Positions 22,971 to 33,995 of a stretch of DNA of 64,000 nt are shown here, in pieces. The position numbers and the translations under genes are program-made. Source of the stretch: Gordius sp. MW1 (lineage: Eukaryota > Nematomorpha > Gordioida > Gordea > Gordiidae); the NCBI GenBank assembly GCA_964036665.1, contig OZ038533.1, positions 2,838,001 to 2,902,000 on the forward strand. The letters are read 5' to 3'. Each line of letters opens with the position of its first letter. Within the stretch, counting starts at the first letter, position 1. Under the pieces are notes generated by a model. That model was not told where the DNA came from and made no database searches. It saw only the letters and a list, made by a program, of their open reading frames with translations.

Positions 22971-24109
22971 TAATTTAATCCCCCTGAAAGAGTTCGACCA
23001 ATTAATCATTATTTTTAAACTTATAAATAATCAAAAGAATTATAAGGTTGACAATTAAACATTGAATTACAAGTTATTTTTTTACGTTCAATCATTTGTC
23101 TCAAAATGTAACCATAAAGATAATACCTTTAAGTGCTTTTGGGAAAGGATTTATAGAATTAAACTTCATTTTTTTATTATAGGAATAAATATGTGCTTTG
23201 GTTAGTTGCTGCCCTAAGCCCTTGCTGTTCTTTAAAATTGTACAACTTAACAACGTATTTGAGGGCACATTACATTTTTAATGTCTGTCAATGCGAAACA
23301 AGTTTGTAAACTTCCAATAAAATTAACAAATATATATGTTTAATATCATTTTTCAAAATTCTTGCTACATAATTGGGATGGCTTCTTAAATGAAACTCTG
23401 AGCTTGTATGGCGTAATTCAAAATCTGCTCTGTTCAAAGGAAAAACATATTTAGTTCCATCACCATAGTCTAGTGTGAGATGCGCTTCCCTAGTGGTTAG
23501 GTCACATTTTTTTACTGATTATTTCCTCTGTGGTCCTAGATATTAGATAAAATTACTATGGGGCGGAGGTTGTTAATTTTATGGGACCGCCATGTGCCGT
23601 ATCTAGTTATATTTGTGAAGCTTAGTTTATTTATATATGATTGCAAGTCACAGCACACAGCGTGTTTTTTACAATAACTACTAGTTAACACCCCCATTGG
23701 CGTAGGGAGGGGGTGGTTTTCGGGTTAGCACCCCTCCCATGATTTTCAATTAATATAATTTTTATATTGTATATTTAATAAAAATAAATATTTGTTGAAT
23801 TTTACTTTTTGTATTTTATTATTTTTACGCTATTGTCACTTTAAATTTTTAGAAAAAAAACATTTTTATCTTAAAAAATAGTAACAAAAAAATTATACCT
23901 TGAAAATTTTATAACCCCCCCCCCTGAGAAACTCCTAGTTACGCCTATTATATCTAATGACACATACGAGTCTGTATGACAAAAGAATACACTAGTGGTT
24001 GTTTCACCACACCCACATTCTAAGTCTCCAAAAGTCCCAATATGAGTGTGACTATTACATGCACAATAAAATATCACTTGAGCAGACCCCTGGGCGCGCC
24101 CAATATATT
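22971..24109. other. AT-rich sequence with a degraded MITE
   Basis: At about 23699-23949 the edges ATTGGCGTAGGGAGG and CTAGTTACGCCTAT are imperfect inverted repeats resembling the (C)ATGGGCGTAGCC MITEs found elsewhere in the window, with C-runs inside. The rest shows no gene or recognised repeat. Confidence 0.4.
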
Positions 24110-24593
24110 ACTACAGGCGCGTAGCCAGGATTTTCACGAGGGGGGGGGGGGAATCTGGCAAAAAATATTTTTTTAACTTATTTGTAATTAAAAGTAAAAA
24201 TTAAACATCCAAAAAGTCGGGCTCGCTGCTGGGCCCCCGCGGCTAAGGGGTCGGGTAGGCTACCGTTCTAAATTGAGACTTTAAGTAGGCCTGGGCGGGC
24301 ACCATAATGAGATTTTTAATTGCTATGAAATTTATGGGCTCGTTTTTGGTTGTCCGTCGTCCACCAAGTTATTGGCGCCAGCTTTGTGACCTGGAGGTGT
24401 CGGGTTCAAGCCAGGGAGAGGACAAATTTTTTTTTAATTTTTTTAAATTAAATAATATATTGTTCTTTTTTACCATTGATAATATGAATTTTGACCGTCC
24501 GCTGGCTACTGACCAATGAAAAAAATGACCATTGGCCAAATAAATCGAAATTTTTAATTGCTATGCAACTTATGGTATTTTTTCGTCTTTGAA

Positions 24594-24765
24594 TAGGTTA
24601 ACATTGATAATTACCCTATACCCTTTCCTACAAGGGCCTACGCCTCTACTGATATGGGTCCCTGTGCTCCTTACCATAGCCTGTGCCTTTACTGATATGG
24701 GTCCCTGTGCCCCTTACCAAACCCTATGCCTTGTGGGTTCGAATCCCGGAGAGGGCAAAATTTTT
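24594..24765 (+). repeat. tRNA-like SINE, copy 1
   Basis: A B-box-like GGGTTCGAATCCC precedes GGAGAGGGC, which can pair with the GCCCTCTCC-type head in better copies. The body carries an internal duplication of CCT(A/G)TGCC(T)(C)TACTGATATGGG, and the tail is T/A-rich. Expected role: RNA polymerase III-transcribed retroposon. Confidence 0.65.
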
Positions 24766-24908
24766 ATTTATTTTTTAAATTAATTAATATATTGTTCTTG
24801 TTAATACCATTGATAATAAGGCTTTTTGGTCGTCTGCTGGCTACTGACCAATGAAAAAAATGACCATTGGCCAAAATGTGAATCGAAATTTTTTTTTCGT
24901 TTTTGAAT

Positions 24909-25045
24909 TGGTTAACATTGATAATTACCCCATGGCCTCTCCTACAAGGGCCTATGCCTATACTGATACGGGTCCCTGTGCCCCTACAAAGGCTTATGCC
25001 TCTACCGATGCGGGTTCGAATCCCGGAGAGGGCAAATTTATTTAT
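24909..25045 (+). repeat. tRNA-like SINE, copy 2
   Basis: TTAACATTGATAATTACC begins the unit, followed by CCTCTCCTACAAGGGCC, the duplicated TATGCCT box and the B-box GGGTTCGAATCCC with GGAGAGGGC. This is the cleanest example of the 9-bp closing stem in the array. Confidence 0.7.
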
Positions 25046-25686
25046 TTTTTAAATTAAATTAATATATTGTTCTTGTTAATACCTTTGATAATATGGCTTT
25101 TTGGTCGTCCGCTGGCTACTGACCAATGAAAAAATGACCATTGGCCAAATTGTGAATCGAAATTTTTTTTCGTTTTTTTTCAAATTAATATATTGTTTTT
25201 GTTAATACCATTGATTATATGACTTTTTGACCGTCCGCTGGCTACTGACCAATGAAAAAAATCACAATTGGCCAAATTGTGATTCGAAATTTTTTTCGTT
25301 TTTTTTTGTCAAATTAATATATTGTTTTTGTTAATACCATTGATAATGTGACTTTTTGACCGTCCGTTGGCTGCTGACCATTGAAAAAAATCACCATTGG
25401 CCAAAGTGTGAATCAAAATTTTTTTTTTCGCTTTTTTTTCAAATTAATATAGAGAACAAATTATTGTGCTCAGTAATTAATTCATTTTTTGCTCAGTAGA
25501 ATATTCAAATGCTCAGTAGAATAAACAAATGCTCAGTAGAATAATAAATGCTCAGTAAATAATTTAATGTTCAGTAATTTAATTATTTTTCAGTATAATA
25601 TTCATTTGTTCAGTTTTTTATTCAAATCTTGCTCAGTAATTTTTTTATTTATGCATAATAATTATGAATTAGTTTTTATAATAAAA

Positions 25687-25760
25687 ACCTAGAGCGAGAT
25701 TCGAACCCAAGATATCCAAGTAAAAGTCTTGCGTGTTTCCCATGAAGTTAAAGTGCTCGC
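25687..25760 (-). repeat. tRNA-like sequence (pseudo-tRNA) inside the Mutator-like element
   Basis: The minus strand reads GGCGAGCACTTTAACT...GGGTTCGAATCTCGCTC, with a B-box-like GGTTCGAATC. The T stem is imperfect and the acceptor arms do not pair fully, so a working tRNA is unlikely. Confidence 0.35.
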
Positions 25761-25831
25761 CTAAAAAATGGTTTATTTTTGTTTATATGTTAATTAAAAT
25801 AAACTTTATTTCATAAACTACCTCCTCCAAG

Positions 25832-25969
25832 TGCAATTGTCCATCGTTTTGTAAACAATATATTTGCAAACATGTCGTTGGGTTATCAATTAAACTTAAA
25901 TTTTGCCAACCACCTAAAGAAGCCAAAAGTGTGCCTATAGGGCAAAAAAGAAAACGAGGCAGCCCCTGA
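25832..25969 (+). pseudogene. SWIM zinc-finger remnant of a MULE transposase
   Basis: The frame encodes CNCPSFCKQYICKHVVGL, a CxC...CxH SWIM finger, followed by the basic tail GQKRKRGSP and a stop. This C-terminal module is typical of FLYWCH/MULE transposases. The rest of the protein is missing, so it is a trapped piece of an autonomous parent. Confidence 0.75.
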
Positions 25970-26879
25970 AGGCTAAATCAGCCTTTATTGTTGAGTAATG
26001 GTAAGTTTAGATTATTTAACATTGATTATATAACAAATTTTAGGTTTTTGAAATGAATCTTTAGCAAAATTTGTCTATTTTTCATTTTAAATTGTTAATT
26101 ATTATTAATCTGTATTTGTAAATATTTGTGATTATTATAGCTTTTTTAACTTGCCATTTATTTATTTGAATTGAGAGAAGGGAGGACTTAAAGGGAAAAA
26201 ATCCAAAACACTAAGATACCTTATAACCTTTAAAAATTTAACAATCAAAATAAACTATTTCAATTTCCACACACTCAATTTAACTTTATTTTTACAAAAT
26301 ATTAGTGCTAAATAGATTAAGATTGAGTATTATTTTTTAAAATTACTGAGCATTTTTTGAAAATACTCAGCAATTTAGATTTATAACTGAGCAATAATAA
26401 GATTATTTACTGAGCAGATTATTTACTGAGCATTTTGGATTTAAAACTAAGCAATATTAAGATTATTTACTGAGCATTTTTGAATTTTTTACTGAGCACA
26501 TTAATAAAATACTGAGCATTTTTTACTGAGTATTTTTGATTTTTTGACTGAGCATTTAAATAACATCCATTAATATATTGTTTTTGTTAATACCATTGAT
26601 AATGTGACTTTTTGGCCGTCCGTTGGCTGCTGACCAATGGAAAAAATCACCATTGGCCAAAGTGTGAATCAAATTTTTTTTTCATTTTTTTTGACTCGTA
26701 TGTATTTATAGGCCGTCTATTGTTACTGACCAATGGAAAAAAATGACCATTGGCCAAATTGTGATTTGAAATTTTTTTTTCGTTTTTTAATCGTCTCTTA
26801 TGTATTTATATCCTTTTTGACCGTGTCCTGGCTACTGACCAATGAAAAAAATGACCATGCCAAATTGTATTTAAGTATC

Positions 26880-27240
26880 TTTCTAATTATTTTTTAAAAT
26901 AATAATGATATTAAATCAAAATTTAAACCATATGTATATTTTTCCATACGGCAAAAGTAAATTCAAAAAAAGCAATTAATTTTGTTTAGAAAAATTAAAA
27001 TTCGCATTTTGTCAAAATTTTAATCAAAAAAATTACATGTATATATAAACTTTTTATAACTGCTTTAAAGTCTTTGATGTGGCTTAACGATAATATTTTA
27101 ACCATTTTAATTGTAATCGAAAAACAGGAGGGCAATTATTATTATCACGTGGTCGATCATAGAAGCATATTTTTAATAATTATCCATCCTTCTATTAATT
27201 GTTTTATTATATTAAAGAAGAAATTGTGAATCAAAATTTT
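26880..27240. repeat. Dispersed AT-rich repeat shared with the Helitron at 51863
   Basis: ATTATTATCACGTGGTC, CATAGAAGCATAT and TTTTATTATATTAAAGAA occur here (27135-27222) and inside the Helitron of OGA intron 8 (52290-52374) in the same order, suggesting a truncated Helitron copy. Confidence 0.55.
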
Positions 27241-27276
27241 TAATTGCTATGCAATTTTTTTTTTCGTTTTTGAATT

Positions 27277-27420
27277 GGTATATTAAGTTAAGATTGATAA
27301 TTACCCTATGCCCTCTTCTAGAAAGGCCTATGCCTCTTCTGATATGGGTCCCTGTGGCCCCCCCCCCTACAAAAGCCTATGCCTCTACTGATGTGGGTTC
27401 GAATCCCGACGAGGGCAAAT
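27277..27420 (+). repeat. tRNA-like SINE, copy 3
   Basis: It has the same layout as the copies at 24594 and 24909: a head ATTACCCTATGCCCTCTTCTAG, the duplicated TATGCCTCT box, and GGGTTCGAATCCCGACGAGGGC with one substitution in the closing stem. Confidence 0.65.
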
Positions 27421-27429
27421 CATATTTTT

Positions 27430-28150
27430 AGATGGTTACTAACTAAATGCATACAAAATTAATATATTGTTTTGTTACAAGTAAAGACTAAAATTTCATA
27501 ATGCTTCTCCCAAAATCACCCACCCCACATCTCTATGCCTACATGCCATCCTTTTAGATAATTTTTTATCCTCTTACAATATATTTCTTTATCCAATACA
27601 TACCCCTATCTTACCCTCTTTTCAAAAGTTGTTATATAAAAAATATTAAGTTACCGAAACAAAATGACTCCAAACCTTCCATATAATGTGAAAAGATGCT
27701 TGTTAAAATTCATCAATAAATTAACAATATAACTAAATATAAATACTTATTAAGTATTAATTATTATAACAAGCAATTTAAATGGCCCTATGATTAGTAA
27801 GAAGCTTGATTCGCGGCAAAAATAAAATTTATTTCATCTATAATTTTACCGGCTGAATATAACCATAGTCTAAACTCTAAAGAAATATCACCTAAACTCA
27901 AGTCTAAGGCAAATATTCGAAATTTGGACAAATACTATAAGATATTTTTGGTAAGTTATTGAAAAATTCATATTTTCACACTCTACCTATTAACTTTAAT
28001 AACTTTTTGAGATATGGCATGGGTCACCCTTTGGGCCACCCTTAAAACCAACATGAAAATTATCTTGTCAAATTCTTTTAAGTTCATCACGCCTTAATAA
28101 TTATTATGTGATAAAAATAAAGAAATATAAAATTAATTTTTAAGAATAAG
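27430..28150. other. AT-rich unique sequence, nothing recognised
   Basis: No coding-like segment, repeat or RNA gene could be supported in this interval. Confidence 0.4.
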
Positions 28151-28154
28151 AAGC

Positions 28155-28162
28155 TATAAAAG
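28155..28162 (+). promoter_or_regulatory. Possible TATA box
   Basis: TATAAAAG stands ahead of a pyrimidine-rich, less AT-rich stretch (28165-28420) that ends near a donor-like AAGTAAGT. It lies about 0.8 kb upstream of the BTB fragment and could mark a promoter and untranslated first exon. This is inference only. Confidence 0.25.
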
Positions 28163-28991
28163 CCCTTTTCCTTCCATCCATCTATTTCTACCGATCACTG
28201 TGTTGCTGTCTCATCCTAGATATACGTCGTAAAACAACAAGCACGATTCGTTTTACAATTTTCATAACCCCAGATGTCATAATTTAAATTATACCCTCTC
28301 CGTTGGAATATGCTCACTATTTTTTCTAAATTTTATAATTCCGTGAATTTAAAATGATTAAAATTTTTGGTTGTTTTAGAAATTCTCAAATTTTTCGCGC
28401 AATTCTAAAGAAGTTAAGTAAGTAACTCTTTTTACAAAATAATATTGTTTTTACTCTTGCGTGTCTTTTCCCCTAGACATTAATATTTTAAATCAAATAA
28501 ACAATGCTTCAGTTTACACATTACTTTGATAATAGGTAATTTTAATTAATTAATGAAAGAACATAGCGGTTTTAATTTATATTTGTGTTAAATATTGTTA
28601 AATATACATGTTAATTTGTTATTTTTTTTAAATTACGTTTTTCTTTAAAAAAATTTTAAGTCATTGAAAAAAATGATATATAATTATCTTAAAATAAATT
28701 GTGATTGATGTATTTTTAACTATGGCAGGAGGGGTGTTTGAAAAATCATATTTTATTAATTTATTTCTGATGATTTTCTTCCAGAAATTGCTACGCACAA
28801 ATTAAATATCAGATGAGTTAATTTTTGTTTAAAAATTAGTGTCATTACTTATTTAAAATTCCCATTCTTATTTTAAATTTTAACTTTATTAATTATAGAA
28901 ATTATTAGATATATTAGTTATCTTGTTCTCTTTGTTTCTATGTAACTCGATTTGTATTTAATTAAAAAAAATATAATGCTTTAAAGAAAAA

Positions 28992-29214
28992 ATGGGTGAA
29001 AAGGCAAACAATAGTGATTTTGATGGGAAAAGTTGGGATGAAAGTCGCCACAAAGCATTTGAAAATGATAGAATGAAGGATGTTAATTTTTTGGTAATTT
29101 AAAATCATTATAATTGCCATTATACCCACTGAGTTTGAAGAAGGTGATAAAATTATTACGATTAAGGCACACAAGTTAATACTGTCCTTAAGCTCTTCAG
29201 TATTTTATCTGACA
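28992..29214 (+). pseudogene. BTB/POZ domain fragment
   Basis: An ATG-led frame (28992-29100) ends in RMKDVNFLV, the start of a BTB fold. After a stop and a frame change, 29117-29214 encodes EFEEGDKIITIKAHKLIL and a serine-rich SSVF stretch, the core AHKxxLxxxSxVF signature of BTB domains. No further BTB helices, BACK or kelch coding follows. It is either a truncated pseudogene or a badly disrupted exon; an intron is not clearly defined between the parts. Confidence 0.5.
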
Positions 29215-29435
29215 TTTTTAAATTAAATGTGTGCTTATTAATTTTTTTTAGAAATAAGCTTATTTTCAACTCCAACAAACTTTTCATCACCATTTATTAA
29301 CACACAACTTCCCCAGTTGTTATGATTGCCCCTTAGTTGGTGCGAGATCGTTTTAATTCTAAATTGATTTTTGTTTTTTGCCATCTCATTCGTTGTAAAT
29401 CAAATCATTTTCTTATAACTTCGATAGTTTTACTC

Positions 29436-29602
29436 ATGGGTGTAGTCAAGATTTAAATTTAGGGAGGGGGGGCAGTAATGATTTAGGGAGGGGCGAATTG
29501 ATGTTTTGAAATTTTAGTCATAATTTTTTTAAATATTAATGTTTTTTAAATTAAGGGGGGGGGCAGCTGCCACTTTATGCCTCCCCCTATGCCCTGGCTA
29601 CG
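29436..29602. mobile_element. CATGGGCGTAGCC-type MITE, degraded copy
   Basis: The left edge CATGGGTGTAGTCAAG and right part CCTGGCTACGC frame GGGAGGGG/CCCCCTCC-rich internal sequence and the shared word TTTTAGTCATAATTTT. Better copies with 8-bp duplications lie in OGA introns at 50253, 54795 and 57767. Confidence 0.6.
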
Positions 29603-30060
29603 CAGGGGGGAGGCTGGAATTTATTATCAATGTGTAATTTAATTTTTACACGTTAAAAAATATCTCATTTATATGAAAAAGCCATGCATGTTCAATTACG
29701 AATAGCTTATAATTTCTCTAAACAAATAAGGTTAGCGTTGGATTTTGCAAGAACAAATTTGAAAGTTTTATATTTCGTTTTTTTATGGAAAACCGTTGAT
29801 TTATTTATTAACGAAGGAATTTAAGACTCTGTCCAAATTTGTGGTTCGAAATAGGTGTTCTTTTTCAGCAATGCTTAAAATTAATAGCTTTTGCTCACTT
29901 TCACTTATCAAGAATATCATTTTGTATTTCATTTTCTTATAATTTCCTCTTCTTTAGGGTATTTTCGCTTTTCTCATATTAACAACCTTTGACACCCATT
30001 AGTTAAAAAAAACAAAGTATGACCTTTTCCCCTAAAAAAGAATTAGTAATGAATAATTCA
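29603..30060. other. AT-rich sequence, nothing recognised
   Basis: No supported gene or repeat. Confidence 0.4.
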
Positions 30061-30190
30061 ATTGGTTAACAACGATAATTATTCTATGCCCTCCCTTACA
30101 AAGGCCTATACCTCTACTTATATGGTTCCCTGTGCCCCTACAAAGGCTGCCTCTACTGATGTGGGTTCGAATCCCGGAGAGGGCAATTTT
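30061..30190 (+). repeat. tRNA-like SINE, isolated copy
   Basis: This copy lies outside the satellite field, showing that the unit is dispersed. TTGGTTAACAACGATAATTA leads into GCCCTCCC...TACAAAGGCC, the duplicated box and GGGTTCGAATCCCGGAGAGG, followed by an A/T tail. Confidence 0.7.
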
Positions 30191-32218
30191 TTTTAATTAA
30201 ATGGAAAATTTGTATAAATAATTAATTAATCATTAGGCATTTAATACCTCCTATAGGCATTCTCGCCCCTTCCCACCTTTCTCGCCCATAAATTGCATAG
30301 CAAATATGATACATTTATAAGGAGTAGAGATGAGTCGTCCCCCCTTCCCTTCCCTTCTCCCCCTTCCCACGAGGGCCGAATGCCCGAGTTTTTATATAGT
30401 TTACTATTTTTTGTCACTTCAATTTATGAAAATTCTAAATTTAGATCAAATTTTTTTGAAAATAAGACAAAATTAATTCTTGAAATTTAAAATCGTCATT
30501 TTATGCACGGCTGTTCGGACAGCATTGGTGAATTGGGCTATTAAAGGGTTTTGGCTGGCCTAGGCAGACAATTTAATTATCAAACCGTGATGGGTTATAG
30601 CAGAAAATTTTAGACAAATTAAATGAAAGTATTAATATTATATAGAATGAGGAACATTATAATAATCGCTGGTTATCTACTTCCTGGGGCGGTCTGGTGT
30701 TTTCACAGGAAATAAATGTTCAAACAAGTTTTTTTTTCATAGCAATTTTCACAATCATATTCGGAAATTTTACAACGCATTTTGTAAAAAAATAAATCAA
30801 AAATTAGATGTTTATATTATAAGTCTTTGATGTAACTAAACTATAATATTTTAACCCATTTAATTTAGTTATTAATCAAAAAACGGGGGGGGGGGGAGGA
30901 ATTTCTCGTTTCGCCCCCCCCCCCTTTTACTGCCACTGCATTACTACTCTGAGCCCACAATTTATATCTATTTTTAAAGTTTATTAGAACTTTTTTGTAA
31001 GCTCTATAAAACATATATAATTTAAAAGTTAACCTTACACAGCATTGGTTATGAAGGTATCACACTTAAAATGGCGGTCTGAGTTGCCAGGGCAAAAAAC
31101 ATGTGACCAGTCTTTAGTATTCTTAGCTTATGTTCACAACACTTCTTATGCATATAAACCAAAGGAATAGGGAAGGGACCAAAAGTCTGGGAAGATTTTG
31201 CTCTATAAAATATAAGTGAAATGTTAAAATATATTTAAAATTAATCTAGCTACGGCAATAATTGTTGTTTTTTTATGTTTTTCCAGTTTATTGTTTTACC
31301 ACTAAGAGATTTTAAAAACATTTTTGAAGATTTGTTTCCTCAGTTTAAGACAGTCAAAACGCATATTTGTGCAACTTTATACTCAATTATTTCAAAAAGT
31401 TGACATATAAGAAATAAACAAAAAGATATTTGTGTTCACCTCAAAAGACTCTATGAAAATATGTTACCCGTTTTCCAGTTGATTTCACCAGATCATTATT
31501 TGTTAAACAATGTTATTAATCGCTGCTGAAATGTTGTTGTTAATTCTATAAAAAAAGACCATGAATCCATCTATTTTATTTCAATGTTTGAAGGAAATTC
31601 ATTCCTTGTAAAATATATCATGTTTTGAAATGTATAATAGATATACAGAACTTTTAGAAACCAACCCCCCCCCCCCCATTTACTTGCAAATTTATCTCTA
31701 AATTTAGGGCATTGTATAATATAAATTATTTTCCATCTTTAACATAATTCTAATCTTATGGTGGCAGTCCAATTCAATTTATATTTTAAATTGTTAAAAT
31801 CAAACTCAAAATTTGTTTTTACACATTATGAAAGTATAAATATATACATGGAAAAATATAGGATTATCTAAAACTCTATTTTACCATGGATTAAACTAAG
31901 TTAAACGTCCTAAATTTGTAATTTGAAGGTAAGCAGCAATAACTTATTTCTAAAAATTTTAAAAGAAATTTAATTTAATTAAATAAGTCAGTAATTCATA
32001 ATTAATCAAATTTTACATTAAAAAAGGTAGCAAATTTTTTAAATGATCTTGTAAAAATATATTGAAATCACTTATTGTAGTGTAATTAAAAATAGAAATT
32101 TTCTATCAAACTTAAATTCTGATTTTGTTAATCAAATGTATACTAAAAAATTAAATAAAATTCTAAAATCTATTCAATGAGAGAATTTTAGTCATGTAGA
32201 GGTTTAATCATAAATATA
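30191..32218. other. AT-rich intergenic DNA with G/C homopolymers
   Basis: At 30884-30925 a run of about 12 G is followed, after a short spacer, by about 12 C, forming a potential G:C hairpin. Another C-run lies at 31662-31677. A short repeat resembling the head of the 24300 family (TTTGAATAATTGCTATG-like words) is not clear here. No gene is supported. Confidence 0.4.
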
Positions 32219-32518
32219 TTATTTTTTTTTCTCACGCCCATATGAGTTTTGAGGTAAATATTTTAAGCGTGGATAAGGTATCTGATAATGCAATGCAATA
32301 TTCATCCGATCTTTAGCCTCATCCAATTTGTCTTTAATTAATTGGGGATCTTTAATATGCTTGTATCGTTTGAATAACTGTCTAGCTTCATTTCTAATAT
32401 AAGATCTTTCATCATTAATGTCCTTATTGTTCTCGGAATTTCCTGTTTTCCAGTTATTAGCAGTTCGTAAAATATCTTTATATAGCTTTAAAACATCACT
32501 TTTGCTAGATTTCTGCAT
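32219..32518 (-). CDS. LYRM1: LYR motif-containing protein 1
   Basis: The 99-residue frame has the LYR-family layout. Near the N-terminus is VLKLYKDILRTANNW with the L-Y-(K/R) tripeptide, then YIRNEARQLFKRYKH, DPQLIKDKLDEAKDRM and IALHYQIPYPR, closely following my memory of animal LYRM1 (about 120 residues). LYR proteins are small helical adaptors that bind acyl carrier protein in mitochondria. The start is the ATG at 32518-32516, with in-frame TAA stops about seven codons upstream. The reading is uninterrupted in one exon, the C-terminus is shorter than in human, and no splice signals are needed. A single-exon copy could in principle be a retrocopy, but no tail or duplication is visible. Confidence 0.85.
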   Translation of the reverse strand: MQKSSKSDVLKLYKDILRTANNWKTGNSENNKDINDERSYIRNEARQLFKRYKHIKDPQLIKDKLDEAKDRMNIALHYQIPYPRLKYLPQNSYGREKKK

Positions 32519-32820
32519 ATCTCTAAGCTCGTGGTTTTATTACTTTGGTACATGAGATTTCAGCCATTTAAAAAATCAAGCAGAAATACCAGAGTGGGGG
32601 TCAAAGGAGCTCATCAGAGCTCATTAGGAAAAGAGCACACTTTGTTATTATAACCCTATACCCTAGCCCTAACACTTACCCTAACCCATATATTTATTTG
32701 TTATGATTTCACTAGGACATGTTAATATAAGATATTTTGTGCTAAGACAATATGTTAAATTCATCCTGAGCAATCATGACGAGTTTCGCTCCTATTTATG
32801 TGCTCCTTTGACCGGTTCCC
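32519..32820. other. Upstream region of LYRM1
   Basis: It contains a small inverted repeat (GAGCTCATCAGAGCTC, 32608-32623) and degenerate telomere-like words (CCCTAGCCCTAACACTTACCCTAACCC, split with imperfections at 32661-32690). No clear TATA box is seen on the - strand. Confidence 0.35.
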
Positions 32821-33114
32821 TAATAAAACCATAGACTGCCGAACAGCTGATTTTTACTATTAAAATCATTCAGACACCAAAATAGCTGCCATATTGTAGT
32901 AAAAATTCAACAACAGGTATATTTATACTTCTCCACGATAAAATATTGAAGAAAATATATAAGACTAATAACTTAATTGATAATTAAAAAAAATAAGTAA
33001 ATTAGAACAATAAATTTTTCTGAATTCTTTTGTTTGGTTGCAATTTCCTACAAAATGGCGCTTGCTATATTTGCTGGAAAATTATCAGCTGTTCGGCAGT
33101 CTATGGTTTTATTA
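32821..33114. mobile_element. Palindromic MITE (GAACAGCTGA family)
   Basis: TAATAAAACCATAGACTGCC and GAACAGCTGATTTT at the left are matched in reverse by TTATCAGCTGTTCGGCAGTC and TATGGTTTTATTA at the right, giving about 45-bp inverted repeats. A TA target would be consistent with the edges. Relatives lie in OGA intron 16 (61484-61729), with fragments near 49176 and 52660-52885. Confidence 0.8.
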
Positions 33115-33428
33115 GTCTATGAGAAATACCTAATATGTATTTGTTAGTACATATGTAAACACAAATATTCTTTAAATCCTAACTCAAATTTTTCACAACA
33201 TATCTAAATATTAATAATCTGAAGGCTCTTAAACACTGTGCGTTTGCAAAAAAGTAAAGGGTTGACGTCATGTCGGAAACCGACTATAAAAATGAACTCC
33301 AAAATCATGATGGACTCAAACACTTTGCAACAGAAAGCTAGGGGGTCCCCCACAAACAAGGCGCATTGCATACCCGGCGCGTGAAATGTGAAAAACACTT
33401 TGGTTAATGCCCTTGCAACAAGAATGCG

Positions 33429-33995
33429 ATAGCGTGTTGGAATGTGGGAACGTTGACGGGAAAGAGCAACGAGGTAGCACAAATGCCAAAAAAAGATAGG
33501 TACATATTGCCTGCCTATAAGAGACGAGGTGGAACGTAATCCAAGCTCGGGAGCAAGGAGAAGTTAAAATTGGGTCACCAAATCGTAGAAACGGGGCGGT
33601 ATCGTTCTAAGCGAATCGTTCAAGGACAAGGTGGTGGAAGTCAGGGGTTGTTCAGACAGGTTAATGTGGGTCAAGATTGCAAACCAAGGCGGCCTCCTAA
33701 TCGCTATGTGCGCGTACGCTCCCCAAATTGGATGTATGGAATCAGAGAAAGACATATTCTTAAATTCATTGGAAAAGGAAATACAAAAATAGGACAAAGG
33801 GTAATTAAGTGGACTTCAACGCCCACTCAGAGAAAGATCGCCTCAGGTATGAACGAAATCATGGAGGCTATAGGCATTATCTAAATAACAAAGAAGGGGA
33901 AATATCTCCAAGTATCCCAAGCATACCAGGCGATCGTTACCACCTATTTTTAAAAACGCGAAGATCATATTGTGACTTATAGAAGTGAAAAGTAT
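33429..33995 (+). pseudogene. RTE-type LINE endonuclease relic
   Basis: Broken frames encode CWNVGTLTGKSNEV, the start of the AP-like endonuclease of RTE/craniofacial-type LINEs. In another frame come the SDRLMWVKI region and MCAYAPQIGC (the SAYAPQ block). Near 33950-33990 is KREDHIVTYRS. Stops and shifts separate the blocks, and no RT domain follows. In life this domain nicks target DNA for reverse transcription. Confidence 0.75.

Larger units (their letters stand above)
25452..26568 (+). mobile_element. Mutator-like element with CTCAGTA-repeat arms (1.1 kb)
   Basis: The 9-bp duplication ATTAATATA (25443-25451 and 26569-26577) flanks a segment that splits one satellite unit. The left arm (25465-25640) carries about eight copies of GCTCAGTA or variants. 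The right arm (26335-26555) carries about eleven inverted copies (TACTGAGC). Between them are a tRNA-like sequence and a SWIM-finger remnant of a MULE transposase. A 9-bp duplication plus SWIM finger is characteristic of Mutator-like elements. The transposase core is absent. Confidence 0.8.
24110..27450. repeat. Satellite and SINE field
   Basis: A unit of about 129 bp containing TTAATACCATTGATAAT, CCGTCCGCTGGCTACTGACC and the near-palindrome CCAATGAAAAAAATGACCATTGG recurs at roughly 24454, 24782, 25056, 25185, 25314 and again from 26571. tRNA-like SINE copies are interspersed, and the array is split at 25452-26568 by a Mutator-like element. Short open frames here are repeat-derived. Confidence 0.8.

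Noticed and set aside
25687..25760. Functional tRNA gene on the minus strand
   Set aside because: The T stem is imperfect, the acceptor arms do not pair fully, and it sits inside a transposon.
25465..26555. CTCAGTA repeats as a CRISPR array
   Set aside because: Repeats are about 8 bp with irregular AT-rich spacers, inverted between the two arms; the DNA is eukaryotic.
33204..33482. 92-codon minus-strand frame
   Set aside because: It overlaps the LINE endonuclease relic in antisense and has no recognised domain.
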